From Eubacteriales Family XIII. Incertae Sedis bacterium (GTDB lineage Bacteria > Bacillota > Clostridia > Peptostreptococcales > Anaerovoracaceae), in assembly GCA_031263335.1 (NCBI GenBank), contig JAISGB010000082.1:1-7118 (forward strand): 7,118 bases of DNA, read 5' to 3'. This document shows positions 1 to 5,788 of this stretch, piece after piece (positions within the stretch are counted from its first letter, which is position 1; each line of letters starts with the position of its first letter). A program made the position numbers and the translations under genes. The notes beneath the pieces are model-generated. The model had not been told where the DNA came from, did no database searches, and was given only the letters and a program-made list of their open reading frames with translations.

Positions 1-15
1 GCGGTTTTCAAGGTC
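1..15 (-). other. GACCTTGAAAACCGC motif, rRNA-leader-like
   Basis: The last bases readable on the minus strand are GACCTTGAAAACCGC. Sequences of the form TTTGAAAACT are familiar in the leaders and spacers of Bacillota ribosomal RNA operons, a short way upstream of the mature rRNA. With the consensus promoter 60-70 bases before it, this suggests that a 16S rRNA gene may begin beyond the left edge. The rRNA itself is not in the window. Confidence 0.4.
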
Positions 16-20
16 CCCGC

Positions 21-42
21 CGCGCGGCGTTTGCCCCGCGCG
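21..42 (-). other. Second GC-rich leader hairpin
   Basis: On the minus strand CGCGCGG (36-42) pairs perfectly with CCGCGCG (21-27) around an eight-base loop. It lies between the first hairpin and the CTTGAAAACC motif at the edge. The stem is composed only of G and C and is not followed by a T-tract, so it is a leader structure and not a terminator. Confidence 0.4.
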
Positions 43-47
43 ACCGT

Positions 48-65
48 CCGCCCCTTTTGGAGCGG
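48..65 (-). other. 5' hairpin at the start of the left-edge transcript
   Basis: On the minus strand CCGCTCC (59-65) pairs with GGGGCGG (48-54) around an AAAA loop (55-58), giving seven pairs including one G-U. It begins within about three to five bases of the predicted transcription start. No T-tract follows, so it is not a terminator. It is probably part of a structured leader RNA. Confidence 0.45.
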
Positions 66-74
66 AACGTTCAT

Positions 75-115
75 ATTATATGACGCCTTTGCCTCTCCTG
101 TCAACCTCTTTTTTT
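75..115 (-). promoter_or_regulatory. Perfect-consensus sigma-70 promoter with UP-like A-tract, possibly of an rRNA operon
   Basis: On the minus strand the -35 is TTGACA (99-104) and the -10 is TATAAT (75-80), both exact consensus, 18 bases apart. A run of seven A residues (109-115) lies just upstream of the -35 where an UP element would sit. Transcription would start near 68 and run out of the left edge. The promoter begins about 26 bases after the chemoreceptor stop. Exact consensus hexamers plus an A-tract are characteristic of ribosomal RNA or tRNA operons, and the downstream CTTGAAAACC motif supports the former. Confidence 0.75.
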
Positions 116-129
116 CGCACGACGGCGAA

Positions 130-2127
130 TCATCTTTTCAGGCGAAAGGTTGCGACGATGCGAGCGAGCGCGCCGGCATGCGTTTCGAAGGCGCGACCTT
201 GTTCAACAAGCTCAACGGACGCCGACGAGGCGTTTTCCGCCACGGCGGAGATGCGCGCCACATCGGCGCTCATCTCCATGATTCGTTGCGCCTGTGCGGC
301 GGATACCTCGGAAATGTCCGACATAATGTCGTTCACGCTGTTGGCGTGCTTCAAGATATCCGAAAAGGTCTCCGATGCTTCGTTTGCGGACTTTGTGCCG
401 ACGCCGATTGCCGTCAGGACTTCCTTGATGAGATTCGAGGTGTCCGCCGCCGCCTGCGAAGACCGCGCCGCGAGGTTCCGCACCTCATCGGCGACGACCG
501 AAAATCCCTTGCCGGCCGCACCGGCGCGCGCGGCTTCGACCGCCGCATTGAGCGAAAGGATATTCGTCTGGAACGAGATGTCGTCGATGGTGCGATTGAT
601 CTTCTCGATGGACTCGGCGGCCTTGTTGATGTCCTGCATGGAGTTCATCAGCGCCCGCATCTTGACGGAGCCGTCCTCCGCCGTCTTTCGGGCGAGCGCG
701 GAGAGCTTGCTCGCCTCTGTGGTTTCCGTTACCGTACCCTCGATGCTTCCGGTGATTTCAGCAATCGTCTCCGAAAGGTGTTCAATGCTTGTAGCCGTCG
801 ACACGCTGCCGTCCGAGAGATCCTGCGCGGATCGGGATATATGTTCCGATCGGACGGAGACCGTATCCGTCGAGTCGCTGATCGTACGCAGGACGCCGCC
901 GAGCTTTTCGAGTATCCGTTTCAGGGATTCTTCAATTCCCGCAAAATCACCGACATAGGTGATGGAATTGCTCACGTCCAGATCGCCTTCCGCGATCGCG
1001 CCGAGCACATGGTCGATATCGCCCACGTAATTGTTCAGATAGTCGGTGGTGTGCCGCATACTGTCGCGTAACTCACTGAATTCGGCCGTGATGGCCTCAA
1101 ACTCCGCCTGCGTATGCAGATCTCCGTCCGCGAGTTTGCGCATACGTTCCGACACGATCGTTATCGGCCTCCCGAACATACGCGAAAGCCGGAGCGCCAA
1201 GACAAGCCCGACCGCGATCATGATGACGAGGGTGATGATCATCATTTTGAGTTGGGTCCGAAAGCTCGCAAACATCTCGGACTTGGGAACGATGCCCGCG
1301 ACGGACCATTCCTCCGGGCCGTCCACGGGCGCATAGGCCAACATGTATCGGACGCCGTTCGCGGAAACCTCGACGCTGCCCGCTTCTCCCGAAATGATCT
1401 GCGGCGTAACGGCCCAAAGCGCCTTGTAATATTCCGCATCGCCGGACGTCACGCCCTCCGCCTCCGAAAGTCCCTCGAAGTTCGCCATCGCGCCGATCGC
1501 GTCCACATCCGGATACGAGATGACGGTTCCGTTCTTGTCCAACATGAATACATAACCCGTATCTCCGATCTTGATGGAATTGGCGACCTTGTGATACATA
1601 TCGTGAGGAATAACGCCAAACATGACGCCCGCTCCGTCGTCCAACCGCGCGGCAACCATGAATACGATCGTATTGTCCAAGCGTTGGATGAGGGGACTCG
1701 AAATATAGGGCGTCCCCTCCATCGCCTTCCGGAAATATTCCCGATCCGAAATATCGATCGTTCCTTCCGAGTTGTACGTAACCCCGTCGGCCCTCGCCAC
1801 AGTGAACTCCAAGTAATCGGAGTGGTCTACCGCGCGATCCAAGATCGCCGAACGTTCCGCCACGGACAGGCTTTCGTCGCGCACGGCGTCGTTTGTACCC
1901 TCGATCATGAGTTCGTTCTTGAGCGCCGTCGTCCGACGCGTGATGTTTTCAACCGCGACATCGACCTTGTAGTCGAGGGTGGCGTTTGCCGAGGATACGG
2001 AACTCCTGTAGGTGACGAAAACCGACGTGACGCTGCTGATGACCACAGTAAACACCACGAGGGCCACAGCACAGATGAATACGAGCGTTGAGAGGCGTAT
2101 CTTACGTTTTTCGACAGTAGAATTCAT
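130..2127 (-). CDS. Methyl-accepting chemotaxis protein with dCache sensor domain
   Basis: This 665-residue inner-membrane chemoreceptor senses an extracellular ligand and controls the CheA kinase through CheW. Residues 1-11 are a positively charged cytoplasmic tail, followed by a first membrane helix (about 12-38). The outside part (about 45-285) looks like a double Cache domain, with [19 protein letters not shown] at 125-143 and [20 protein letters not shown] at 187-206. A second membrane helix spans about 293-314. A HAMP domain follows (about 315-367), then a second HAMP-like segment with AIAEGDLDV (377-385). The signalling hairpin contains the highly conserved tip around [20 protein letters not shown] (517-536) and [15 protein letters not shown] (539-553). 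It ends in FRLKR and has no NWETF-type CheR/CheB tether. The classical amino-acid-binding Cache signature (YxxRxWY) is not exactly matched, so the ligand is unassigned. The start is fixed by topology, although no Shine-Dalgarno precedes it. Two GC-rich hairpins and a strong promoter follow its stop, but no terminator is seen. Confidence 0.95.
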   Translation of the reverse strand: MNSTVEKRKIRLSTLVFICAVALVVFTVVISSVTSVFVTYRSSVSSANATLDYKVDVAVENITRRTTALKNELMIEGTNDAVRDESLSVAERSAILDRAVDHSDYLEFTVARADGVTYNSEGTIDISDREYFRKAMEGTPYISSPLIQRLDNTIVFMVAARLDDGAGVMFGVIPHDMYHKVANSIKIGDTGYVFMLDKNGTVISYPDVDAIGAMANFEGLSEAEGVTSGDAEYYKALWAVTPQIISGEAGSVEVSANGVRYMLAYAPVDGPEEWSVAGIVPKSEMFASFRTQLKMMIITLVIMIAVGLVLALRLSRMFGRPITIVSERMRKLADGDLHTQAEFEAITAEFSELRDSMRHTTDYLNNYVGDIDHVLGAIAEGDLDVSNSITYVGDFAGIEESLKRILEKLGGVLRTISDSTDTVSVRSEHISRSAQDLSDGSVSTATSIEHLSETIAEITGSIEGTVTETTEASKLSALARKTAEDGSVKMRALMNSMQDINKAAESIEKINRTIDDISFQTNILSLNAAVEAARAGAAGKGFSVVADEVRNLAARSSQAAADTSNLIKEVLTAIGVGTKSANEASETFSDILKHANSVNDIMSDISEVSAAQAQRIMEMSADVARISAVAENASSASVELVEQGRAFETHAGALARIVATFRLKR

Positions 2128-2173
2128 AAAAGATATAATATCACAATATGGAAGTAAATTCTATATTTATCCG
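2128..2173 (-). promoter_or_regulatory. AT-rich gap before the chemoreceptor; weak promoter-like elements, no Shine-Dalgarno
   Basis: This 46-base gap is far richer in A and T than its surroundings. A poor -35/-10 pair is visible on the minus strand: TTTACT (2153-2158) and TATCTT (2130-2135), 17 bases apart. It would start transcription at or next to the ATG at 2127. An 11-base palindrome GATATAATATC lies at 2132-2142. No purine-rich ribosome binding site precedes the ATG, unlike the other genes here. The promoter call is tentative. Confidence 0.25.
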
Positions 2174-2869
2174 TCAATAAAAAAACGCGACCCTACCCGA
2201 AACGAATAATTTTGCGGGAATTTCAAACGGGGGTTCCCGGGCGCGCAATTCGCCGCCGATCAATTTTTCGGCGCCGGTCCGCAGATCCTCGATGATGTCG
2301 GGCTTCAGGGGGAAGCGCCCGTGCGAAGGATAGATCGTATCGAAGGCGTCGCGCATCCGCGACAGCTTCTTCAGGCTCTCGATGTATGCGGGGACGTTTC
2401 GGGCATTGCCGAACAGAAACACGGCCGTCTTCGAGACGGTGTCGCCGGCGACGAGTATTCTGCGGGCGCGGTCAAGCAGACAGATGCTCCCGGGCGTATG
2501 GCCGGGGACCAAGATCGCCTCAAACGCGATCCCGCCGCCCAAATCGACGACATCGCCCTCCCAAAGCGGCGCAGGCTTCGCGCCCGCCACGTTTTTTTCG
2601 GCGTAATGCGCGTACTCCGCCGGATGCATGAAGGCGGTCTCAAAGGCCGCGTTCCCGCCGACATGATCCTCGTCCGCGTGCGTATTGACGAGGACAATCG
2701 GCAGATCCGTCAACTGCTTCACCGCGGATCGCGGATCGCCGTTCCCGAATCCCGTATCGACGAGCAAGGCGCGCTCCGTCCCCGTGAAGAGAAACATGCG
2801 GACGACATCATCCTCGATGCGCCAAGCGTTTGCGTCGATTTGAATGGTCTCATACGCGCCTATCCCCAT
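2174..2869 (-). CDS. Metallo-beta-lactamase-fold hydrolase
   Basis: This 231-residue cytosolic protein is a member of the metallo-beta-lactamase superfamily of the glyoxalase-II-like/general hydrolase kind. It follows the family order: NTHADEDHVGG (62-72) as the metal-binding motif, His82, the PGHTPGS motif (122-128) with His124, AGDTV (141-145) with Asp143, and PSHG (181-184) with His183. The canonical HxHxDH is here H64-A-D66-E-D68-H69, with Asp in place of the second histidine; this variation is known in the superfamily, and a dinuclear metal site remains plausible. No signal peptide is seen, which argues against an exported antibiotic-degrading lactamase. The start MGIGAYETIQ is chosen because AGGAGG (2878-2883) precedes the ATG at 2869 by eight bases; a longer TTG-started frame from 2929 has no such support. 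It has its own candidate promoter and is followed 46 bases later by the chemoreceptor gene. The substrate is unknown. Confidence 0.87.
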   Translation of the reverse strand: MGIGAYETIQIDANAWRIEDDVVRMFLFTGTERALLVDTGFGNGDPRSAVKQLTDLPIVLVNTHADEDHVGGNAAFETAFMHPAEYAHYAEKNVAGAKPAPLWEGDVVDLGGGIAFEAILVPGHTPGSICLLDRARRILVAGDTVSKTAVFLFGNARNVPAYIESLKKLSRMRDAFDTIYPSHGRFPLKPDIIEDLRTGAEKLIGGELRAREPPFEIPAKLFVSGRVAFFY

Positions 2870-2897
2870 TCCGCGTCCCTCCTCTCGATGCGCCGCG

Positions 2898-2919
2898 ACT
2901 TCACATTCGGGGCAAGCAA
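2898..2919. repeat. 22-bp near-repeat (copy 1) of the oxidoreductase gene 3' end
   Basis: This stretch in the leader of the metallo-hydrolase gene matches 4090-4111 at 20 of 22 positions, in the same orientation; the only differences are the two adjacent bases at 2908-2909 versus 4100-4101. Copy 2 encodes LLAQNVK near the C-terminus of the FAD oxidoreductase. Read in the equivalent frame, copy 1 would encode LLAPNVK, but no open gene accompanies it. It may be a remnant of a duplicated gene end. Confidence 0.6.
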
Positions 2920-2940
2920 CTGCGGGCAATTTATTCTACT

Positions 2941-2969
2941 ATCATATGCCTGTTTGTCCTGTTTCGCAA
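2941..2969 (-). promoter_or_regulatory. Candidate sigma-70 promoter for the metallo-hydrolase gene
   Basis: On the minus strand the -35 is TTGCGA (2964-2969) and the -10 is TATGAT (2941-2946), separated by exactly 17 bases. Transcription would begin near 2934, giving a leader of about 65 bases before the ATG at 2869. It lies in the 128-base gap after the UroD-like gene, a natural boundary between the AcnX operon and the next unit. Two copies of GCAAGCAAC (2980-2988 and 2912-2920, as read on the plus strand) flank it. Confidence 0.55.
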
Positions 2970-2997
2970 CCTCCCGTCCGCAAGCAACATTTCTTGC

Positions 2998-4029
2998 CTA
3001 CAATCCCCTGTATTTTTCCAAGCTGTACCGATACACCTCATCGTCAAAGGCGTAGAACAGCTCCTCGTTGACGGCATAGGCGTTGTAGATGATCCCCGGA
3101 CCCGGATTGGTGTGCGCGCCGAACCTATCCACCATTTCCCGCGCACAGGCCCGCGCCCGCTCCGCCGTCGTATTCGGATCGTATAGGATCGTTTCGTCGG
3201 GGCGATAGTCCACCGTCGTTTTCGCGCCGTACGTCCGCAGGATGCCTTCGATGTCGTTGATCTTTTGGATATGCAACCCTTCGGCTCCGATATCCTCAAC
3301 GAGGCAAGGAATGAAGCTGTCGATCAAACCGCAGTTGTGGAAGATCAGCTTGACGCCCTTGGAACGGATCGCGTCCGCTATCCGTTTTGTGGGTTCCAAC
3401 AGGGTTTTTTTAAACAGATCCAACGAGAAGAACGGCGCGCGCGTGGTTCCCCAATCATCATTGTAGATCACATAATCCAAATGATAGAACGCGTGGAAAT
3501 GTTCAAACATGCCGATCTTGTGATCCGCCATCCGCTCGAAGAACGCCCTGCACTCGTCGGGATTCAAGATCAGATCGACCAAGGTCTGTTCAAACCCCTC
3601 AAAGGCGTGGAGGGTTTCAAACAATCCTCGATACATGCGCACGCCGCAAGCCAAATTTTCGTCCTTCACGAATGTTTCCGCGTCTTTGCCCCAATCGACC
3701 CGATCCAAATCAGGCCACGCGATCTTGTCCCTCCATTCGCCGATTTCCGAGAATATCCCCCGGATCGGCGTTCCGGACGATTGCGCCTCCGAATATTGGT
3801 ATTGTACGCCGAACCAATCGGTGGTTTTGCCTATCCCAAAATCGGGCAGGTCCCACGTCTCGTCATTGGGAATCTTTCTTGAACTCGTCCATAGGCTCGG
3901 CATCCATACCGGCTTCTTCCCGCTCAGCGCGCGCATCAGATTCTCGCGCTCGGAGATCGGGTAATCCCTTGGCTTTTTCGGGAAGGTGATTGGAATGACC
4001 GGTATGGTGAAGCTGTTGCTTTCTTCCAT
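2998..4029 (-). CDS. Uroporphyrinogen decarboxylase (UroD/MtaA-like) family protein
   Basis: This 343-residue protein has the UroD TIM-barrel pattern: an N-terminal SERENLMRALSGKKPVWMPS (26-45), a mid-protein YNDDWGTTRAPFFSLDLFKK (189-208), and VKLIFHNCGLIDSFIP (226-241). It lacks the N-terminal active-site signature of genuine haem-pathway UroD, so it is unlikely to make haem. It is closer to the MtaA/MtbA-like group, which transfer methyl groups between corrinoid and thiol cofactors. His231-x-Cys233 corresponds to the first two zinc ligands of that group. The third ligand, usually a C-terminal cysteine, is not evident: the region reads NPGPGIIYNAY (308-318). No corrinoid protein gene is adjacent within the window. 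The ATG at 4029 is chosen because GGAGGG (4034-4039) precedes it by four bases; a TTG at 4083 would overlap the upstream gene and add an unconserved extension. It is the last gene of the AcnX operon. The precise reaction is unknown. Confidence 0.82.
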   Translation of the reverse strand: MEESNSFTIPVIPITFPKKPRDYPISERENLMRALSGKKPVWMPSLWTSSRKIPNDETWDLPDFGIGKTTDWFGVQYQYSEAQSSGTPIRGIFSEIGEWRDKIAWPDLDRVDWGKDAETFVKDENLACGVRMYRGLFETLHAFEGFEQTLVDLILNPDECRAFFERMADHKIGMFEHFHAFYHLDYVIYNDDWGTTRAPFFSLDLFKKTLLEPTKRIADAIRSKGVKLIFHNCGLIDSFIPCLVEDIGAEGLHIQKINDIEGILRTYGAKTTVDYRPDETILYDPNTTAERARACAREMVDRFGAHTNPGPGIIYNAYAVNEELFYAFDDEVYRYSLEKYRGL

Positions 4030-4044
4030 TTTTCCCTCCGTTTC

Positions 4045-4072
4045 TCCGGATCGCGGAAGGACTCGATCCGGA
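4045..4072 (-). repeat. Perfect 9-bp inverted repeat between oxidoreductase and UroD-like genes
   Basis: The arms TCCGGATCG (4064-4072) and CGATCCGGA (4045-4053) are exact reverse complements separated by a 10-base loop. The structure starts 3 bases after the oxidoreductase stop and ends 5 bases before the GGAGGG Shine-Dalgarno (4034-4039) of the UroD-like gene. No T-tract follows, so it is not an intrinsic terminator. As RNA it would form a stable hairpin that could protect or process the message or tune expression of the last gene; as DNA it could be an operator. It is one copy only in the window. Confidence 0.6.
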
Positions 4073-4075
4073 TTT

Positions 4076-5302
4076 TCAATCAAGATGCAACTTCACATTT
4101 TGGGCAAGCAATCGCTCCCCGAGTTTCGTTGCGGAAAGATTGGGGAAATCGTTTCCGATCGAAGCGGCCGTCCCCGCCGCCTCGCCCGTCACCGCGCAGT
4201 TGGGTATGACGCGCGTGATATCCCACATGGCGTCGGTGACGGAGATGTCTCGGCCCGCGACGAGCAGATTCGAGACCTTCCGCGTATAAAGCGCGCGGAA
4301 CGGCAGTTCATATACCATCCCGCGTTTTCTCCAGTCGGTCGCGATACCGATGCTGTCGGCCATATATCTGTCGTTTTCCGTATCATCCATGGTGTATTCG
4401 CCCACGAGGCGGCGCGACATGCGGACAAGCGGAATCGATGACGTCGTTACGGGTACAAATGTCTCGTCCCGGCCGTGTTGCTCCATGATATCCGCGTACA
4501 TTTTCTCGTGTGCGGCGCGGACGGCGTCGCTGAGCTCCGGCCCGTCGATTCCCGAGAACCGTATATTCTTGTCCAAGCTCTCCACCATGATCGCGTCATA
4601 GTTGTCTTTCTGCGAATCCGACGGATCGTCCTCGGGTACGACATCGGCGAGTCCGAACATTTTCAGCGCAATCTTTCCGCGCTCGGAATAATAATACCAA
4701 CTCGCGAGACCGTTCCCGTTGCCGTGCAAGGCGGTTTCCGCCCCCGCCAACCGACATAGGTCCGCGTCTCCCGTACAATCGATCACGGACTGCGGCAGGA
4801 TGGCGGATCGCCCGGATTTGTTCTCGACGATCACGGCTTCAATGGCGTTTCCTTTGCGGACGACGCCGCACGCGAGCGTACCGTACAGGACGGTGACCCC
4901 GAGTTCCTTGAGCAAGCGTTCGATCTCCAAGGCGAACAGGTGCGGATTGAATTGCGTCAAGTATCGGTGAAGGACGCGTTCCTCCTCACTGCCGCCGTCC
5001 AACCATGCGGACGGATAGTTTGCCTCGGCCCCGTGTCGGATCGACAATTTCAACAGTTCCTCCCCGATCCCGAATATCACCTGACGCCCCCTGCCGTCAC
5101 AGATCGGCAGATATATTGTGATGAGACCCAATGTCGCCATCCCGCCGAGCGCGAACTCCCGTTCGAGCAGGAGGACATCCTTACCGTTTCTCGCGGCGGC
5201 CACGGCGGCGGCGACGCCCGCGACGCCCCCTCCCGCAACGAGTACCTCGCAGGAGGATGTGACGGGTACAGGTTTTTCGGGTTCCAAGATATGGCTTTTC
5301 AT
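4076..5302 (-). CDS. FAD-dependent oxidoreductase (FAD_oxidored family)
   Basis: This 408-residue soluble flavoprotein probably catalyses oxidation or reduction of a pathway intermediate; the substrate is not identifiable. An N-terminal Rossmann fold is clear: VLVAGGGVAGVAAAVAAARN at 20-39 carries the GxGxxG-type dinucleotide loop, followed by VLLLERE at 43-49, whose glutamate normally binds the FAD ribose. A second FAD-contacting segment is IDCTGDADLCRLAGAE at 174-189. The C-terminal part LLVAGRDISVTDAMWDITRV (346-365) followed by CAVTGEAAGTAASIG (369-383) is the closing FAD motif typical of PF12831-like proteins. No signal peptide or membrane segment is seen. The ATG has GGAGG at 5312-5316 with 9-base spacing. 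It lies 48 bases after the AcnX swivel gene and before the UroD-like gene, so it belongs to the same operon. Part of its 3' end is nearly duplicated in the leader of the metallo-hydrolase gene. Confidence 0.88.
   Translation of the reverse strand: MKSHILEPEKPVPVTSSCEVLVAGGGVAGVAAAVAAARNGKDVLLLEREFALGGMATLGLITIYLPICDGRGRQVIFGIGEELLKLSIRHGAEANYPSAWLDGGSEEERVLHRYLTQFNPHLFALEIERLLKELGVTVLYGTLACGVVRKGNAIEAVIVENKSGRSAILPQSVIDCTGDADLCRLAGAETALHGNGNGLASWYYYSERGKIALKMFGLADVVPEDDPSDSQKDNYDAIMVESLDKNIRFSGIDGPELSDAVRAAHEKMYADIMEQHGRDETFVPVTTSSIPLVRMSRRLVGEYTMDDTENDRYMADSIGIATDWRKRGMVYELPFRALYTRKVSNLLVAGRDISVTDAMWDITRVIPNCAVTGEAAGTAASIGNDFPNLSATKLGERLLAQNVKLHLD
4090..4111. repeat. 22-bp near-repeat (copy 2), inside oxidoreductase 3' end
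   Basis: This is the coding partner of the repeat at 2898-2919 (20/22 identical). It lies within the last codons of the FAD-dependent oxidoreductase, covering the LLAQNVK segment (residues 398-404). Confidence 0.6.
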
Positions 5303-5350
5303 ATGACGTCGCCTCCGTTCATCGATCCGGCGCCCCTTTTCCGGGTCGGA

Positions 5351-5788
5351 TCATTCCGCCGTTTTTCCGCCTTTGAATACGTCGATATAGCCCTCGTCGG
5401 CATTGACCGCGACCCAATCCCCGGTTTCGATGACGTCGACGGGATCTCGATCGAAATCCGTCATTGCGGGTACGCGCGCGCACATAACGCAGGCCACGCT
5501 GAGCGTATTCCCCTCCGTATGGAGAAACGCGGCGGGCAGTTTTTCCCCGCGTCCGTATCCCATGAATCCGCCGGACCCGCGCGGCGCGGGAAAGACCAAT
5601 ATTTTTCCCTCATAGGGTACCTTGAACAGCGGATGGCCCCTTTCCGTCGTATATCCGTTCACGGGATCGACATTCGCGAACCCCTCGAGCGGCAGGGGCG
5701 ATACGAGCGCCTCGCCCTCAACCTTTCCGCCAAACTCTTTCCTTCCCCTGATCCTGATCGGCTCTCCCCTATCCACATCTACCTCCAT
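5351..5788 (-). CDS. Aconitase X swivel (small) subunit, DUF126 family
   Basis: This 141-145 residue protein is the small subunit that closes the active site of the AcnX catalytic subunit encoded just upstream. Numbered from the ATG at 5788, the family signature is GEALVS (25-30), DPVNG (41-45), GHPL (51-54) and the GKILVFPAPRGSGG loop (61-74). Ser72 in that loop is the likely counterpart of the catalytic serine of the aconitase superfamily. Length is typical for a stand-alone swivel. Two starts are possible. The ATG at 5788 overlaps the stop of the catalytic gene by 10 bases and has no good Shine-Dalgarno. An in-frame GTG at 5776 has a perfect GGAGGT at 5781-5786, five bases upstream, giving 141 residues. 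I favour the GTG but give the longer extent. The C-terminus is closely similar to the partial swivel gene at the right edge, indicating duplication. A CxxC at 100-103 is noted without assigned role. Confidence 0.88.
   Translation of the reverse strand: MEVDVDRGEPIRIRGRKEFGGKVEGEALVSPLPLEGFANVDPVNGYTTERGHPLFKVPYEGKILVFPAPRGSGGFMGYGRGEKLPAAFLHTEGNTLSVACVMCARVPAMTDFDRDPVDVIETGDWVAVNADEGYIDVFKGGKTAE

Noticed and set aside
109..128. Small inverted repeat next to a T/A run after the chemoreceptor stop
   Set aside because: The five-pair stem is followed by A residues, not T, on the transcribed strand, so it is not a minus-strand terminator; the A-tract fits better as an UP-like element of the promoter.
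31..1071. Long open frames on the plus strand opposite the chemoreceptor (also 80-958 and 1114-2091)
   Set aside because: They are antisense to a gene with unmistakable domain content, are rich in Arg, Ser and Ala as expected of shadow frames in GC-rich DNA, and show no recognisable motif.
2128..2180. A sigma-28 (flagellar) promoter for the chemoreceptor
   Set aside because: A TAAA element is present but the nearest CCGATAT-like sequence is a poor match at the wrong spacing.
2174..2230. Possible intrinsic terminator at the end of the metallo-hydrolase gene
   Set aside because: A run of seven T residues encodes the final Phe-Phe-Tyr, but the only stem upstream is bulged, has just four plus three pairs and is about ten bases away from the T-run.
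2174..2869. Antibiotic-resistance beta-lactamase
   Set aside because: It has the fold's metal motifs but no signal peptide, an HADEDH variant, and a general-hydrolase-like layout.
2870..2929. A TTG-started N-terminal extension of the metallo-hydrolase
   Set aside because: The extension contains the AGGAGG site of the ATG at 2869 and does not resemble the start of this fold.
2998..4029. Haem-biosynthesis enzyme HemE
   Set aside because: It lacks the N-terminal active-site signature of true uroporphyrinogen decarboxylase and sits in a catabolic-type operon.
4030..4083. A TTG-started extension of the UroD-like protein overlapping the oxidoreductase stop
   Set aside because: It would be read through the inverted repeat and the GGAGGG Shine-Dalgarno, which clearly serve the ATG at 4029.
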